A stretch of 64,000 bases of DNA from Halorhodospira abdelmalekii (GTDB lineage Bacteria; Pseudomonadota; Gammaproteobacteria; Nitrococcales; Halorhodospiraceae). Each line of letters begins with the position of its first letter. Within the stretch, counting starts at the first letter, position 1. The DNA is taken from assembly GCF_016583625.1 (NCBI RefSeq), contig NZ_NRRN01000001.1:1-64000 (forward strand), in the 5' to 3' direction. A program made the translations under genes and the position numbers. Positions 9,679-21,138 of this stretch are shown here, piece after piece. The notes under the pieces were generated by a model, which worked only from the letters and a program-made list of their open reading frames with translations, did not search any database and was not told where the DNA came from.

Positions 9679-10782
9679 ATGAAACTACAGCTCGAACGCA
9701 ACACGCTCTTGCCCCTACTGCAACAACTAGTGAGCATCGTTGAGCGCAAGCAAACCGATGCGCTGCTAGCAAATATTCGTCTTGAAGCCACCGCTGAGCA
9801 GGCGGTCTATCTGACCTCCTCTGATATGGAAGTGGAACTCGTTGCAAAGCTAAACGGGGTCGTGGAAAAACCCGGCATTACGACTCTGCCTGCGCGCAAG
9901 TGGCTTGATATATGCCGGAATTTGCCAGATCAGTCGACGCTAGAGATCTTCTTGGAGGGGAACCGAGCACAGTTACGTTGCGGCCGGGGGCGTTTCGCGT
10001 TAGCAACGTTGGAGGCTGATGAATTTCCAGAGGTCGAGCTCTCTTCTGAGGTCGAGACCGTTGTTTTGCCACAAGACGAACTACGGGGCGTGATCGAGCG
10101 CAGCCACTTTTCTATGGCCAGCCAGGATGTGCGCTACGCTCTCAATGGTCTGTTAATTGAGCTTACGGGCCGCGGGATACGTGCCGTAGCCACAGATGGC
10201 CATCGCCTTGCCCTAGCCGAAGGCGTAGGGGAGATCGAGGTGACCCAACCCCGCCAGGTTATTGTCCCGCGCAAAGGGGTTCACGAGTTGCTGCGCATCC
10301 TTGGCACCGATTCTACCCCACTGCAGCTGCAGCTCGACAGTAACCACATCCGTGTCGAAGTCGGTGATGTGCGTATCACCTCTAAGCTGATCGATGGACT
10401 CTATCCCGATTACTACCACGTCCTTCCAGAAAAAAACGAAAAACACCTCACCCTCGCCAGGGAGGCGTTGCGTCAAGCGGTTTCCCGTGTGGCTATTTTA
10501 TCGAATGAAAAGTCACGCGGAGTGCGCTTCCAATTGCGCCCGCATCTTTTAAGCATCGGCTCACATAACTACGAGCAGGAAGAGGCGGAAGAAGAGCTAG
10601 AAGTCGATTACTCAGGAGAGGAAGTGGAGATCGGTTTCAATGCCAACTACTTACTCGATGCTTTGGGCGCCATGGAGACCGAGCATGTGGTCATCTCATT
10701 AAACGACTCAAAAAGCAGCGGCCTCTTTAGACCCGAAGGAGATGAGAGGACTCGTTACGTCATTATGCCAATGCAAATTTAA
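9679..10782 (+). CDS. dnaN: DNA polymerase III beta subunit (sliding clamp)
   Basis: 367 residues, as in E. coli (366). The N-terminus MKLQLERNTLLPLLQQLVSIVERKQT and the C-terminal YVIMPMQI (family usually MPMRL) are characteristic, with the DGHRLA motif near residue 173. It forms the dimeric ring that tethers Pol III to DNA. recF follows after 6 bp. The start immediately follows the AT-rich part of oriC; the upstream TAGGATATAGCTT offers a modest ribosome-binding site (AGGA). Confidence 0.98.
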   Translation: MKLQLERNTLLPLLQQLVSIVERKQTDALLANIRLEATAEQAVYLTSSDMEVELVAKLNGVVEKPGITTLPARKWLDICRNLPDQSTLEIFLEGNRAQLRCGRGRFALATLEADEFPEVELSSEVETVVLPQDELRGVIERSHFSMASQDVRYALNGLLIELTGRGIRAVATDGHRLALAEGVGEIEVTQPRQVIVPRKGVHELLRILGTDSTPLQLQLDSNHIRVEVGDVRITSKLIDGLYPDYYHVLPEKNEKHLTLAREALRQAVSRVAILSNEKSRGVRFQLRPHLLSIGSHNYEQEEAEEELEVDYSGEEVEIGFNANYLLDALGAMETEHVVISLNDSKSSGLFRPEGDERTRYVIMPMQI

Positions 10783-10788
10783 TTGGCG

Positions 10789-11841
10789 ATGGAAAAAATC
10801 GAAATCACGGGGTTTCGTAATTTGGCTCCGTTGCGCTGGCTACCGCATGCTAAGTTCAACATCATTAGCGGCGAGAATGCCGCAGGCAAGACAAGTCTCT
10901 TGGAGGCCATCTACTTTCTAGCTCGCGCGCGCTCTTTTCGTACGCACCGGTTAGACCGATTGATTCAATGGGGAGAGGAGGTCTGTCAAGTCTTTGCACT
11001 GCGTAACGGCCAAGGTCTCGGTGCAGCGCGGCAGCGGCAGCGCACCCAGTTACGCTACAACGGCGAGACACTGCGCAATCGTGCGATGCTCGCAACGCAA
11101 CTGCCGGTGCAGCTGATCAATACGGAGCATCAGCGGCTGCTGTTGGATGGCCCACAAGTCAGACGGCAATTTCTGGACTGGGGCGCCTTCCACCTCAACA
11201 CCGACTATCGGCGCCTTGCCAGCGGCTATGCAGAGGCGCTTCGCCAGCGCAACGCCGCTCTACGCAGCGGTGACCGTCGGCAAGAGACCGCGTGGACTCA
11301 GATTTTAGCGCGCTATGCCGAAGGCATTGATCGTGAGCGCCGTGCCTTCGTCGATGCGCTGCGTCCGAATTGGCAAAAGCTCGCCGAGCACTGGCTGAAC
11401 AACGACCGACTGGGCCTACACTACGCGGGGGGTGCCCCTGAGGATGGCGATTGGCTGCGGCTATTGACCAGTCGTCGGGAGTCGGATCGCGAGTGTGGCT
11501 ATACTCGACAGGGGCCGCACCGTGCTGATTTGCGACTCACCTACGGCAAAGAGCTAGCAAGCGAAGCCCTCTCACGTGGCCAGCAAAAGCTGCTGATCGT
11601 TGCCATGCTGCTCGCCGAGGTGCGTTTGTGGGCCGAGCGCGGTCTGCAACCACTGTTGCTGATCGACGATCTGTCCGCTGAACTCGATGCAGATCGCCTT
11701 GCTGGTGTTCTTGATACGCTCCAGCGGACCCCGGTGCAGACCTTCATTACGGCGATCGAAGCAGCACCGCTCGTTGCGTGCTGCAGCACCAGCGAACACC
11801 TGAAATTGCAGGCCGGCAGGGCGCTTGCGATGGTACAATGA
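10789..11841 (+). CDS. recF: DNA replication/repair protein RecF
   Basis: 350 residues from ATG 10789; a TTG six bases earlier is also in frame. The SMC-like ATPase has Walker A GENAAGKTSLLEAI near residue 32 and the C-terminal LSRGQQKLLIVAMLLAE signature, followed by Walker B LLLIDDLSAELD. RecF acts with RecO/RecR to load RecA at gaps. The motif is GENAAGKT rather than the commoner GxNGxGKT, and all catalytic positions look intact. It lies between dnaN and gyrB as usual. Confidence 0.97.
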   Translation: MEKIEITGFRNLAPLRWLPHAKFNIISGENAAGKTSLLEAIYFLARARSFRTHRLDRLIQWGEEVCQVFALRNGQGLGAARQRQRTQLRYNGETLRNRAMLATQLPVQLINTEHQRLLLDGPQVRRQFLDWGAFHLNTDYRRLASGYAEALRQRNAALRSGDRRQETAWTQILARYAEGIDRERRAFVDALRPNWQKLAEHWLNNDRLGLHYAGGAPEDGDWLRLLTSRRESDRECGYTRQGPHRADLRLTYGKELASEALSRGQQKLLIVAMLLAEVRLWAERGLQPLLLIDDLSAELDADRLAGVLDTLQRTPVQTFITAIEAAPLVACCSTSEHLKLQAGRALAMVQ

Positions 11842-11919
11842 GCACCTGGGTAAGCCGTGGTTGCAGCGCAGCTGCCGCCGCGAGTCTACGATTTTAGGCA
11901 CTGAACCGCTAATGGGTGA

Positions 11920-14355
<2,436 letters not shown>

Positions 14356-15579
14356 ATGCGGCGCCCAGATGCCCTTGCTGCAGGAGGCAACGGTGGCACG
14401 GCGCCGGCGCCAGCGGTGCGGTGCCCACTACTACAGCGACTACTGCGGACTGTTACAGCCGCACTGATCGGAGGTGGCCTCCTGCTCCCGGCGACAATCG
14501 CCGCCGAGGAGTATCAGCAAGAGCGTGACCGCCTTGAACGTCTCGAAGAGGAGCTTGCAGCGCTTGAGCAACAGCTGGCGAGCGACCGTAGTGAGCACGA
14601 TAGCGTGGCCGCCGAGCTCGCTACGCTCGATCGGCAAGTCGCCGAGACCGCGGGGCGACTCGATGCGCTGCGCAGCGAGCGCCGCGCGACTATGCAACGT
14701 CTCGGTCAACTCGAACGAGCTTACGAAGAAGAGGCGCAGCGATTGCGCACGCAGCGAGAGCACCTACGCGAGCAGATAGTTGCCCGTTATGCAGCCGGTC
14801 GCCATGAACGTCTGCGGCTGCTGCTCAGCGAGCAAGATCCCGCGACAACTCAGCGCCTACTCGTCTACTATGATTACTTCCAAAAGGCGCGCGTGGAGCG
14901 CATGGAGGGGCTGCTCGACGAACTCGCAGAGCTTAGCGAACTGCGCCGCCGACACCATGCTGAGGCCGAACGCCTGGCAACTCTGGAGCGCGAGGCAGCA
15001 CAAGAGAGAAAGCGCTTAGCGCATCGGCGCGCCCGCCGCGATGAGTACCGCGCCACCTTAGAACAACGCATCGCGGACCGAGATCAAACGGTGAGCGAAC
15101 TCGAAGGCGAGGTCGCCGAGCAGGAGTCTCTCCTCGCCGAGCTGCGGCGGCGCATCGCCCGGGCCCCCACAGCGGGGGGCGATATCGACCATTTGCGCTC
15201 CGCTCGCGGTGAGTTGCCGTGGCCCGTCTCCGGTGAGTTGGAGGAGAGCTTTGGTGAGGCGCGCGGCGGCGGGCTTACGCGCACCGGCATCGTGATCGCC
15301 GCTGCCGCCGGCGAGTCAGTGAGTGCGGTTGCGCCAGGCCGAGTCGTCTTCAGCGACTGGTTGCGTGGACTCGGCTTGCTCGTCATCATTGACCATGGCG
15401 AGGGTTATCTAACCCTCTACGGCCATAACGAAGCGTTGTATGTCGATCTCGGCGAACGGGTCGCGGCAGGTGATCGGGTGGCCACGGTGGGTACCAGCGG
15501 TGCCCGGCGAGAACCGGGCCTCTATTTCGAAATCCGTCACGGTGATGAACCCGAGGATCCTTTGGCCTGGCTGCGTTGA
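14356..15579 (+). CDS. envC: EnvC-like murein hydrolase activator (degenerate LytM domain)
   Basis: 407 residues: an N-terminal signal-like segment (TVTAALIGGGLLLPATIAA), then long coiled coils (about residues 50-270, rich in Leu/Glu/Arg heptads) and a C-terminal M23/LytM domain. The canonical zinc ligands are lost: the usual HxGxD position reads RTGIVI and the HxH position reads GLYFEIR. This matches EnvC, which is not an enzyme but activates the AmiA/AmiB amidases at the division septum. It starts directly after the gyrB stop; a GTG at 14416, closer to the signal peptide, is an alternative start. ctpA and yibQ follow in the usual envelope operon. Confidence 0.9.
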   Translation: MRRPDALAAGGNGGTAPAPAVRCPLLQRLLRTVTAALIGGGLLLPATIAAEEYQQERDRLERLEEELAALEQQLASDRSEHDSVAAELATLDRQVAETAGRLDALRSERRATMQRLGQLERAYEEEAQRLRTQREHLREQIVARYAAGRHERLRLLLSEQDPATTQRLLVYYDYFQKARVERMEGLLDELAELSELRRRHHAEAERLATLEREAAQERKRLAHRRARRDEYRATLEQRIADRDQTVSELEGEVAEQESLLAELRRRIARAPTAGGDIDHLRSARGELPWPVSGELEESFGEARGGGLTRTGIVIAAAAGESVSAVAPGRVVFSDWLRGLGLLVIIDHGEGYLTLYGHNEALYVDLGERVAAGDRVATVGTSGARREPGLYFEIRHGDEPEDPLAWLR

Positions 15580-15615
15580 GTTGGGCTTAAGCTTGGCAGT
15601 CTGTAAGGAGCAATC

Positions 15616-16923
15616 ATGCGTCCGTTAGCCGCCAAACCAATGGGCTGCGCCCTCTTCTTGGCGTTGGCGATCGCCTGGGGGGCCATCACCGGTGCGCCCG
15701 CCGTCTCGGCCAAAGAGCAGATCGCGGATACGGCGACGTCTGAAGAGCTGCCAATCGCCGAGATCGAGTTATTGACCGAGATCTACGGCCGCATTAAGCG
15801 TGATTACGTCGATGAGGTCGACGACGAACGGCTTTTTCGTGCCGCCATCCGTGGCATGCTCGCTGAACTCGACGCCCACAGCAGCTACCTGGAAGATGAA
15901 GAGCTTAAACGGCTGCAACAGGGAACACGCGGCGAGTTTGGCGGCATCGGCCTGGAGTTGGTTAGCGAGGGTGGCTTCGTCGAGGTCGTCGCTCCGATCG
16001 ACGACACCCCGGCCAGTCGCGCAGGCCTCAAATCGGGCGATATCATCACCCGCGTCGACGGCGAGTCGATCCGCGGGCTTGAGCTCGGCGAAGTGGTCAG
16101 AAAGTTGCGGGGCGAGCCTGGTAGCCGTGTTGAGATGACCGTTGTGCGCGACGGCGAAGGCGAGCCGCTAACCTTCGAACTTGAACGGGCCATCATCCAA
16201 GTTGAGAGCGTACGTTCGCGCCTGCTAACCGCGGAGTTCGGTTACGTTCGGATTAGTCAGTTTCAAGAGCGCACCGCGCGCGATTTGCATCGAGCCCTGG
16301 AAGGCTTAAAAGATGAGGCCGAGGATCGACTCGCGGGCCTGGTTCTCGATTTGCGTAACAACCCCGGAGGGGTGCTGAACTCGGCGATCGCAGTAGCCGA
16401 CGCTTTCCTCAGCGACGGCTTGATTGTCTATACCGAGGGGCGCGTGCGCCAGGCCAGCATGGAGTTTTCGGCGAGCGGGCGTGATCGGATCGACGGTGTA
16501 CCGCTGATCGTCCTGATTAACCGTGGCTCGGCCTCCGGATCGGAGATCGTTGCCGGCTCCCTGCAAGACCGAGGTCGTGCAATCATCATGGGACAACCGA
16601 GTTTCGGCAAGGGCTCGGTACAGAGTGTCGTGCCACTTGGCGGACCGGCGATCAAACTGACAACGGCTCGCTACTATACCCCCTCTGGCCACTCCATCGA
16701 TAAGAGGGGGGTGACCCCCGATATCACTGTCGAGCCGCTGCGGCTGACCGAGAGCGAGGGGCAAGAGATCAGCGCAGAGGCGGAGCTCAAAGGGCGTACC
16801 CCCTCTACCGAGGAGGAGCGCGACGAACAACGAGAGGCCCTGCACAGGCTTGCTCGAGAGGACTACATGCTCTATGAAGCGCTGAATCTATTAAAAGGAT
16901 TGAAAATTGTTGAAGGGCGCTGA
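15616..16923 (+). CDS. ctpA: Carboxyl-terminal processing protease (S41 family, CtpA/Prc-like)
   Basis: 435 residues. An N-terminal signal/anchor (LFLALAIAWGAITGAPAVSA) is followed by a PDZ domain at about 95-180 (GGIGLELVSEGG...AGLKSGDIITRVDG). The tail-specific protease core shows LVLDLRNNPGG, the nucleophile region NRGSASGSEI, and the general-base Lys in FGKGSVQ. The Ser/Lys dyad is therefore intact. It degrades or trims periplasmic proteins, possibly cell-wall hydrolases. A TAAGGAG ribosome-binding site precedes the ATG. It lies between envC and yibQ. Confidence 0.94.
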   Translation: MRPLAAKPMGCALFLALAIAWGAITGAPAVSAKEQIADTATSEELPIAEIELLTEIYGRIKRDYVDEVDDERLFRAAIRGMLAELDAHSSYLEDEELKRLQQGTRGEFGGIGLELVSEGGFVEVVAPIDDTPASRAGLKSGDIITRVDGESIRGLELGEVVRKLRGEPGSRVEMTVVRDGEGEPLTFELERAIIQVESVRSRLLTAEFGYVRISQFQERTARDLHRALEGLKDEAEDRLAGLVLDLRNNPGGVLNSAIAVADAFLSDGLIVYTEGRVRQASMEFSASGRDRIDGVPLIVLINRGSASGSEIVAGSLQDRGRAIIMGQPSFGKGSVQSVVPLGGPAIKLTTARYYTPSGHSIDKRGVTPDITVEPLRLTESEGQEISAEAELKGRTPSTEEERDEQREALHRLAREDYMLYEALNLLKGLKIVEGR

Positions 16924-16925
16924 AG

Positions 16926-17816
16926 TTGTTTCACCATCGTCTTTATAGCCCTCTACTGACCTTGCGGATGCTGCTTGGACTCCGTGTTGAGCATAGGGGC
17001 GAGTATTGGTGGGCAGCGCGGCTGCTCGTAATGGGGGTGCTCTTGGCCGCTCTCCCCGTTCCTGGGATTGCTGCCAGCGCATTGCAGGAGGGGGGCGAGG
17101 CGAGCGCATACAATGGCGTGTTACACCGCGCGGCGCTCATCATCGACGATGTCGGCGAGACCCTCCACAACGGTCGACGGGCGGTCGACTTACCGGGCGA
17201 GGTTACGATCGCGGTACTGCCCCATACTCCCTATGGACGCGAGTTGGCCGAGCGGGCGCAACAGCGTGGCCGCGAAGTGATGCTGCATCTGCCGATGGAG
17301 GCGAAAAATCGTGCCAATCCTGGCCCGGGTGCGGTACTCCTCGATATGGATGAGGAGGAGGTACGCGCTGCTGTACGCGCTGCACTCGCTGACGTGCCGC
17401 ACGTGCGTGGGGTCAATAACCACATGGGCAGTTTGGTAACGCGGCATCCCGGCCATATGCAGTGGGTGATGGAGGAGTTAGCGGCCGCCGGCGATTTATA
17501 CTTTATTGACAGCCGCACTTCGGCGCGCACCGTGGCCCAACGAATCGCTGCCGAGCAGCGGTTGAAAAACAGCGCGCGCGCCTACTTCCTCGATCCGGTG
17601 CGTGACGGCGAGGTCATTGATCTTCAAATTCAACAGTTTATTGCCGCGGCTCAGCGCGAAGAGGGTGTTATTGCAATTGGTCACCCCTACCCTGAGACGC
17701 TGGAGCGCCTAGAGCGCATCTTACCTAAGTTGGCACAGAAGGGGATCGAGTTGGTGCCGGCGAGCGCCTTGGTCGATTACCCTCCAAAAGATCCGGTTGA
17801 GGAGATGGAGCCATGA
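16926..17816 (+). CDS. yibQ: Divergent polysaccharide deacetylase family protein (YibQ-like)
   Basis: Up to 296 residues. The frame opens with a TTG at 16926 two bases after the ctpA stop; an ATG at 16968 is an alternative, and the true start is unsure. A signal-anchor (LLVMGVLLAALPVPGIAASA) is followed by the DUF610 / divergent polysaccharide deacetylase domain with AALIIDDVGETLHNGRRAVDL, EVMLHLPMEAK, GVNNHMGS and IGHPYPETLERLE. The metal-site Asp and His residues of the NodB-like fold are visible. The reaction is not established for this family. Its fixed linkage to envC implies a periplasmic cell-wall role. Confidence 0.88.
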   Translation: MFHHRLYSPLLTLRMLLGLRVEHRGEYWWAARLLVMGVLLAALPVPGIAASALQEGGEASAYNGVLHRAALIIDDVGETLHNGRRAVDLPGEVTIAVLPHTPYGRELAERAQQRGREVMLHLPMEAKNRANPGPGAVLLDMDEEEVRAAVRAALADVPHVRGVNNHMGSLVTRHPGHMQWVMEELAAAGDLYFIDSRTSARTVAQRIAAEQRLKNSARAYFLDPVRDGEVIDLQIQQFIAAAQREEGVIAIGHPYPETLERLERILPKLAQKGIELVPASALVDYPPKDPVEEMEP

Positions 17817-18373
17817 GAGCACTGGTGCTGTGTGCAGAGGGCAGCGAGGAACTGGAATTGGTCACCATCGTCGATTTGCTGCGGCGCGCCACCATAGATA
17901 CCGTTGTGGCTGGTTTGGCAGCAGGTCCGGTGCGCTGTAGCCGAGGCATGGTTTTTGAGCCGGAGACAACACTGGATACCGTTTTGACGGAAGCCTTCGA
18001 TCTGATCGTCTTGCCAGGAGGGTTGGGCGGCACGGAGCGCTTTGAGAGCGACGAGCGAGTGCTGCAACTACTGCAGCAACAAGATGAGCGCGGCGCCTGG
18101 ATTGCAGCGATCTGTGCGGCACCACGTGTACTGGTTGCTGCCGGCCTACACAAGGGGCGGCGGTTGACGGCCTACCCGACCCAGCTGGAGGCGAAGGGAG
18201 TCGAGCCGGTTGCCGAGAGCGTGGTCGTGGATCGCAACGTGATCACGTCGCGCGGTCCGGGGACAGCGATGGATTTCGGTCTGGTGCTCATCGAAGAACT
18301 CCTCGGCCAGGACCAGGCTGCAGAGGTTGAGCAGGCCTTGCAGCGCCCGCTCGCTCAACAGCGCTATGGGTAG
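17813..18373 (+). CDS. DJ-1/PfpI family protein (YajL-like)
   Basis: 186 residues. The fold is recognised from RALVLCAEGSEELELVTIVDLLRRA, LIVLPGGLGG and the nucleophile-elbow segment AAICAAPRVL, where the reactive Cys sits, with an upstream Glu in GSEELE that would tune it. DJ-1 proteins act as oxidative-stress chaperones or glyoxalase/deglycase-type enzymes; the bacterial substrate is debated. It overlaps yibQ by 4 bp (ATGA) and so is translationally coupled. It converges on ntrC with a 10-bp tail overlap. Confidence 0.9.
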   Translation: MRALVLCAEGSEELELVTIVDLLRRATIDTVVAGLAAGPVRCSRGMVFEPETTLDTVLTEAFDLIVLPGGLGGTERFESDERVLQLLQQQDERGAWIAAICAAPRVLVAAGLHKGRRLTAYPTQLEAKGVEPVAESVVVDRNVITSRGPGTAMDFGLVLIEELLGQDQAAEVEQALQRPLAQQRYG

Positions 18374-19878
18374 CTGCGGTCGGCTTCCATATCGAGCTCC
18401 TTGATCTTTCGTGTCAGGGTGTTTCGACCCCAGCCTAGCAGTCGGGCGGCCTCCTGGCGGTGGCCGTGGCTGTGTTCGAGAGCGGCACGGATCAAGGTGC
18501 TCTCGAAGGCCGGCAACGCCTCATCGAGCAGGTGGTGTTGACCGGCCCGCAAGGCCTCTTCAGCCCAGGTGGCTAAGGGGCCGAGCCAGTCGTCGCCGCG
18601 TTGGCGTGGATCGCGATCAACGCACTCTACAGGGGGGGGCTCTCTCTCTTGCCGGCGAGGTTTGTCGCTTTTGAGTTCGGCCGGGAGGTCTTCGAGGACG
18701 ACTTGCTGGCCGCTTGCCATGACGGTTAGCCAACGGCAAGTGTTCTCAAGTTGCCGCACGTTGCCCGGCCACGCCAGCCCCATTAGATGTTGCTCGACAT
18801 CAGGATGCAGCACCTTGGGCTCAACGGCTAGTTCTTTAGCAGCACTCGCTAAGAAATGGCGGGCGAGGAGCGGGATATCCTCACTGCGTTCACGCAGTGC
18901 CGGGAGACGAATGCGGATGACATTCAGTCGATGATAGAGGTCTTCGCGAAAGGCCCCTTCGGCAACCCGATGATCCATATCCTGATGAGTCGCGGCAATG
19001 ATGCGCACATCGACTTGCATCGCGGTATGGGCACCGACACGATAAAACTGACCGTCGGCCAATACACGCAGGAGACGAGTCTGCAACTCGGCCGGCATGT
19101 CACCGATCTCATCGAGAAAGAGCGAACCGCCGTGCGCTTGCTCGAAGCGTCCACGGCGCATCTGCTGCGCGCCGGTAAAGGCCCCCTTCTCATGGCCGAA
19201 GAGCTCCGATTCCATCAGATCGTGCGGAATGGCAGCCATATTCAGCGCCACAAAGGGGCCTTCGCCGCGCGGGCTGTGGCGATGGAGCGCTCGTGCAACG
19301 AGCTCTTTACCGGTGCCCGACTCGCCCGTAATGAGCACGGTCACGCTCGATCGTGACAGGCGACCGATCGCGCGAAACACTTCTTGTAGAGCCGGCGCCT
19401 CGCCGAGGATTTCGGCTGAACCACTCGGGAGGTGGGGCGGCGCTACAACCTGTGGCTGTCGGCTCATGGCTGCGCGCTGGATCAGCTCAACGGCGTCATC
19501 GACGTCGAACGGTTTGGGCAAATACTCAAATGCCCCCCCCTCATAAGCCGTGACGGCAGCATCTAGGTCGGAGTATGCGGTGATCACGATGACCGGCAGC
19601 TCAGGATCGTGGTCATGGACGCGGGCAAGCAAGGTGTGGCCATCCATCCCTGGCATGCGGATGTCGGTGACGAGGACTGCTGGCAGCGGCCGGGGCGGTT
19701 CGTCGGCGGTTAGCGCCGTGAGTGCCGCATCAGCATCAGTGAAGCAAGCGACTTGATACCCAGCGCGCTGCAGCGCTTTTTCAAGCACCCAGCGAATCGA
19801 GCGATCATCATCGACGACCCAGACACTCAGCCCCCCTTGGGATGGTTCGCTAGAGACCTGATTCATGATTGCGCTCAC
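18364..19878 (-). CDS. glnG: Nitrogen regulation response regulator NtrC
   Basis: About 500 residues, with start at ATG 19878 or 19866. The receiver domain has the phospho-acceptor in VLVTDIRMPGMDG, the sigma-54 AAA+ domain carries Walker A GESGTGKELVARALH and the GAFTGA loop (KGAFTGAQ), and the C-terminal Fis-type helix-turn-helix is AARLLGWGRNTLTRKIKEL. It activates sigma-54 promoters of nitrogen-scavenging genes when phosphorylated by NtrB. It overlaps ntrB by about 29 bp. A Pro/Arg-rich linker between AAA+ and HTH is longer than usual. Confidence 0.96.
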   Translation of the reverse strand: MSAIMNQVSSEPSQGGLSVWVVDDDRSIRWVLEKALQRAGYQVACFTDADAALTALTADEPPRPLPAVLVTDIRMPGMDGHTLLARVHDHDPELPVIVITAYSDLDAAVTAYEGGAFEYLPKPFDVDDAVELIQRAAMSRQPQVVAPPHLPSGSAEILGEAPALQEVFRAIGRLSRSSVTVLITGESGTGKELVARALHRHSPRGEGPFVALNMAAIPHDLMESELFGHEKGAFTGAQQMRRGRFEQAHGGSLFLDEIGDMPAELQTRLLRVLADGQFYRVGAHTAMQVDVRIIAATHQDMDHRVAEGAFREDLYHRLNVIRIRLPALRERSEDIPLLARHFLASAAKELAVEPKVLHPDVEQHLMGLAWPGNVRQLENTCRWLTVMASGQQVVLEDLPAELKSDKPRRQEREPPPVECVDRDPRQRGDDWLGPLATWAEEALRAGQHHLLDEALPAFESTLIRAALEHSHGHRQEAARLLGWGRNTLTRKIKELDMEADRSYP

Positions 19879-20938
19879 TCTCCATCGGCAACCAGACGGT
19901 AAAGACGGTATGGCCCGGTTCGCTGGTGCACTCGATTAACCCCCCCAAACGGCCGATCAGGTTCTGGGCGATCGGCAACCCCAGGCCGCTGCCCTCGGCG
20001 CGCGTGGTCACCATCGGATAGAAGATCTGCTCTTGCTGATGGGCGGGAATCCCAGGGCCATTATCGATAACATCGATGCGGGCTACTAAACGGTGCTGGA
20101 TATCGGCGATGGTCATTTGCCGCTGTGCGCGTGTGCGTAACGTAATCTCTCCCCGCGGCCCAGCCGCCTGCCGGGCATTGCGCACCAAATTCAATACCGC
20201 CTGGATCAGATGGCTGCGTTCGCCACACAGCTGCGGCAAGCTTGGGTCGTAGTCCCGTACAATCCGCAGCGAGGCTTCGTGACTGCCCTCTTCCACCGCT
20301 TCGGCCTCGACCAGTGCCCGCACTCGTTCTAGCACTTCATGGATGTTGAGCCATTCGGCACGAGCCGGGGCGCGTGGACCGAGCAGTGAGTCGACAAGCT
20401 GCTGCAGGCGGTCCGCCTCACCGATGATCACCTGGGTGTATTCGCGCTGTTCTGGGGAATCGAGCTCAGCCTCAAGCAGCTGCGCAGCACCGCGCAATCC
20501 GCCCAAGGGGTTTTTGATCTCGTGGGCCAAGCCGCGCACCAGCTCACCGACCGCTTGATTCTGCGCAATGAGGTGCTGTTCACGGGTGATTCTCGCATGG
20601 CGATCGACTTCGGCAATCTCGATTAGGGTCCGCTGATTGGAGAGCGGAGTGACGGTGCAGTCGATCGTCACAACCCGGTGTTCTGCGATAGCCAAGCGGC
20701 GCTCGCGCTGTGTGTAGCTGCCACCACTTTGCAACGCGGTGACGACTAGCGACTCTAGCAACTCCGGGCAGCGTACCAAACTCTGCAGCGACTGCCCGTG
20801 GGCTTGACGGATGCTCAGCCGCAGCAACAGCTCCGCGGCGTGGTTGAGGGCCAACACGCGTAGGTGCTCATCGACTACGAGTACGGCAGTCGTCAGCTCG
20901 TCGAGAATCTGACTCTTGATGGCTTCGCTCGGGCTCAT
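19850..20938 (-). CDS. glnL: Nitrogen regulation sensor histidine kinase NtrB
   Basis: 362 residues from the ATG at 20938 (MSPSEAIKSQILDELTTAVLVVD). The upstream part of the frame lacks homology. A PAS domain (about 10-120) precedes the HisKA motif GLAHEIKNPLGGLRGAAQLLE, with the phospho-accepting His in HEIKNP. The ATPase domain has NLVRNARQA, DNGPGIP and GSGLGLPIAQNL. It is soluble with no transmembrane segment, as NtrB should be, and is controlled by PII. It sits between glnA and ntrC in the standard glnA-ntrB-ntrC order. Confidence 0.96.
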   Translation of the reverse strand: MSPSEAIKSQILDELTTAVLVVDEHLRVLALNHAAELLLRLSIRQAHGQSLQSLVRCPELLESLVVTALQSGGSYTQRERRLAIAEHRVVTIDCTVTPLSNQRTLIEIAEVDRHARITREQHLIAQNQAVGELVRGLAHEIKNPLGGLRGAAQLLEAELDSPEQREYTQVIIGEADRLQQLVDSLLGPRAPARAEWLNIHEVLERVRALVEAEAVEEGSHEASLRIVRDYDPSLPQLCGERSHLIQAVLNLVRNARQAAGPRGEITLRTRAQRQMTIADIQHRLVARIDVIDNGPGIPAHQQEQIFYPMVTTRAEGSGLGLPIAQNLIGRLGGLIECTSEPGHTVFTVWLPMESERNHESGL

Positions 20939-21138
20939 GTTACAGCTCTTTGCAAGTGTTAGGCCAATACCCGAAGCCACAGCGAGAATGGCGCGCGCGA
21001 ACAGCGGCCGTACGTCCACTGCGCGCCCCGATCCGGTCAGCGAAAGATCGGTCGACGAACGACAAGCTTCAAGCCCGCTGCGCGCCCCCTCCGCCCGTAG
21101 CCGAAGGATGCGCGCAGCGCCGCACGAAGCACTCAGGC

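Noticed and set aside
14391-14461. Short frame with a good AGGAGG and GTG inside the start of envC
   Set aside because: Only 24 codons, Arg-rich and out of frame with envC; chance placement of a ribosome-binding-like sequence is more likely.
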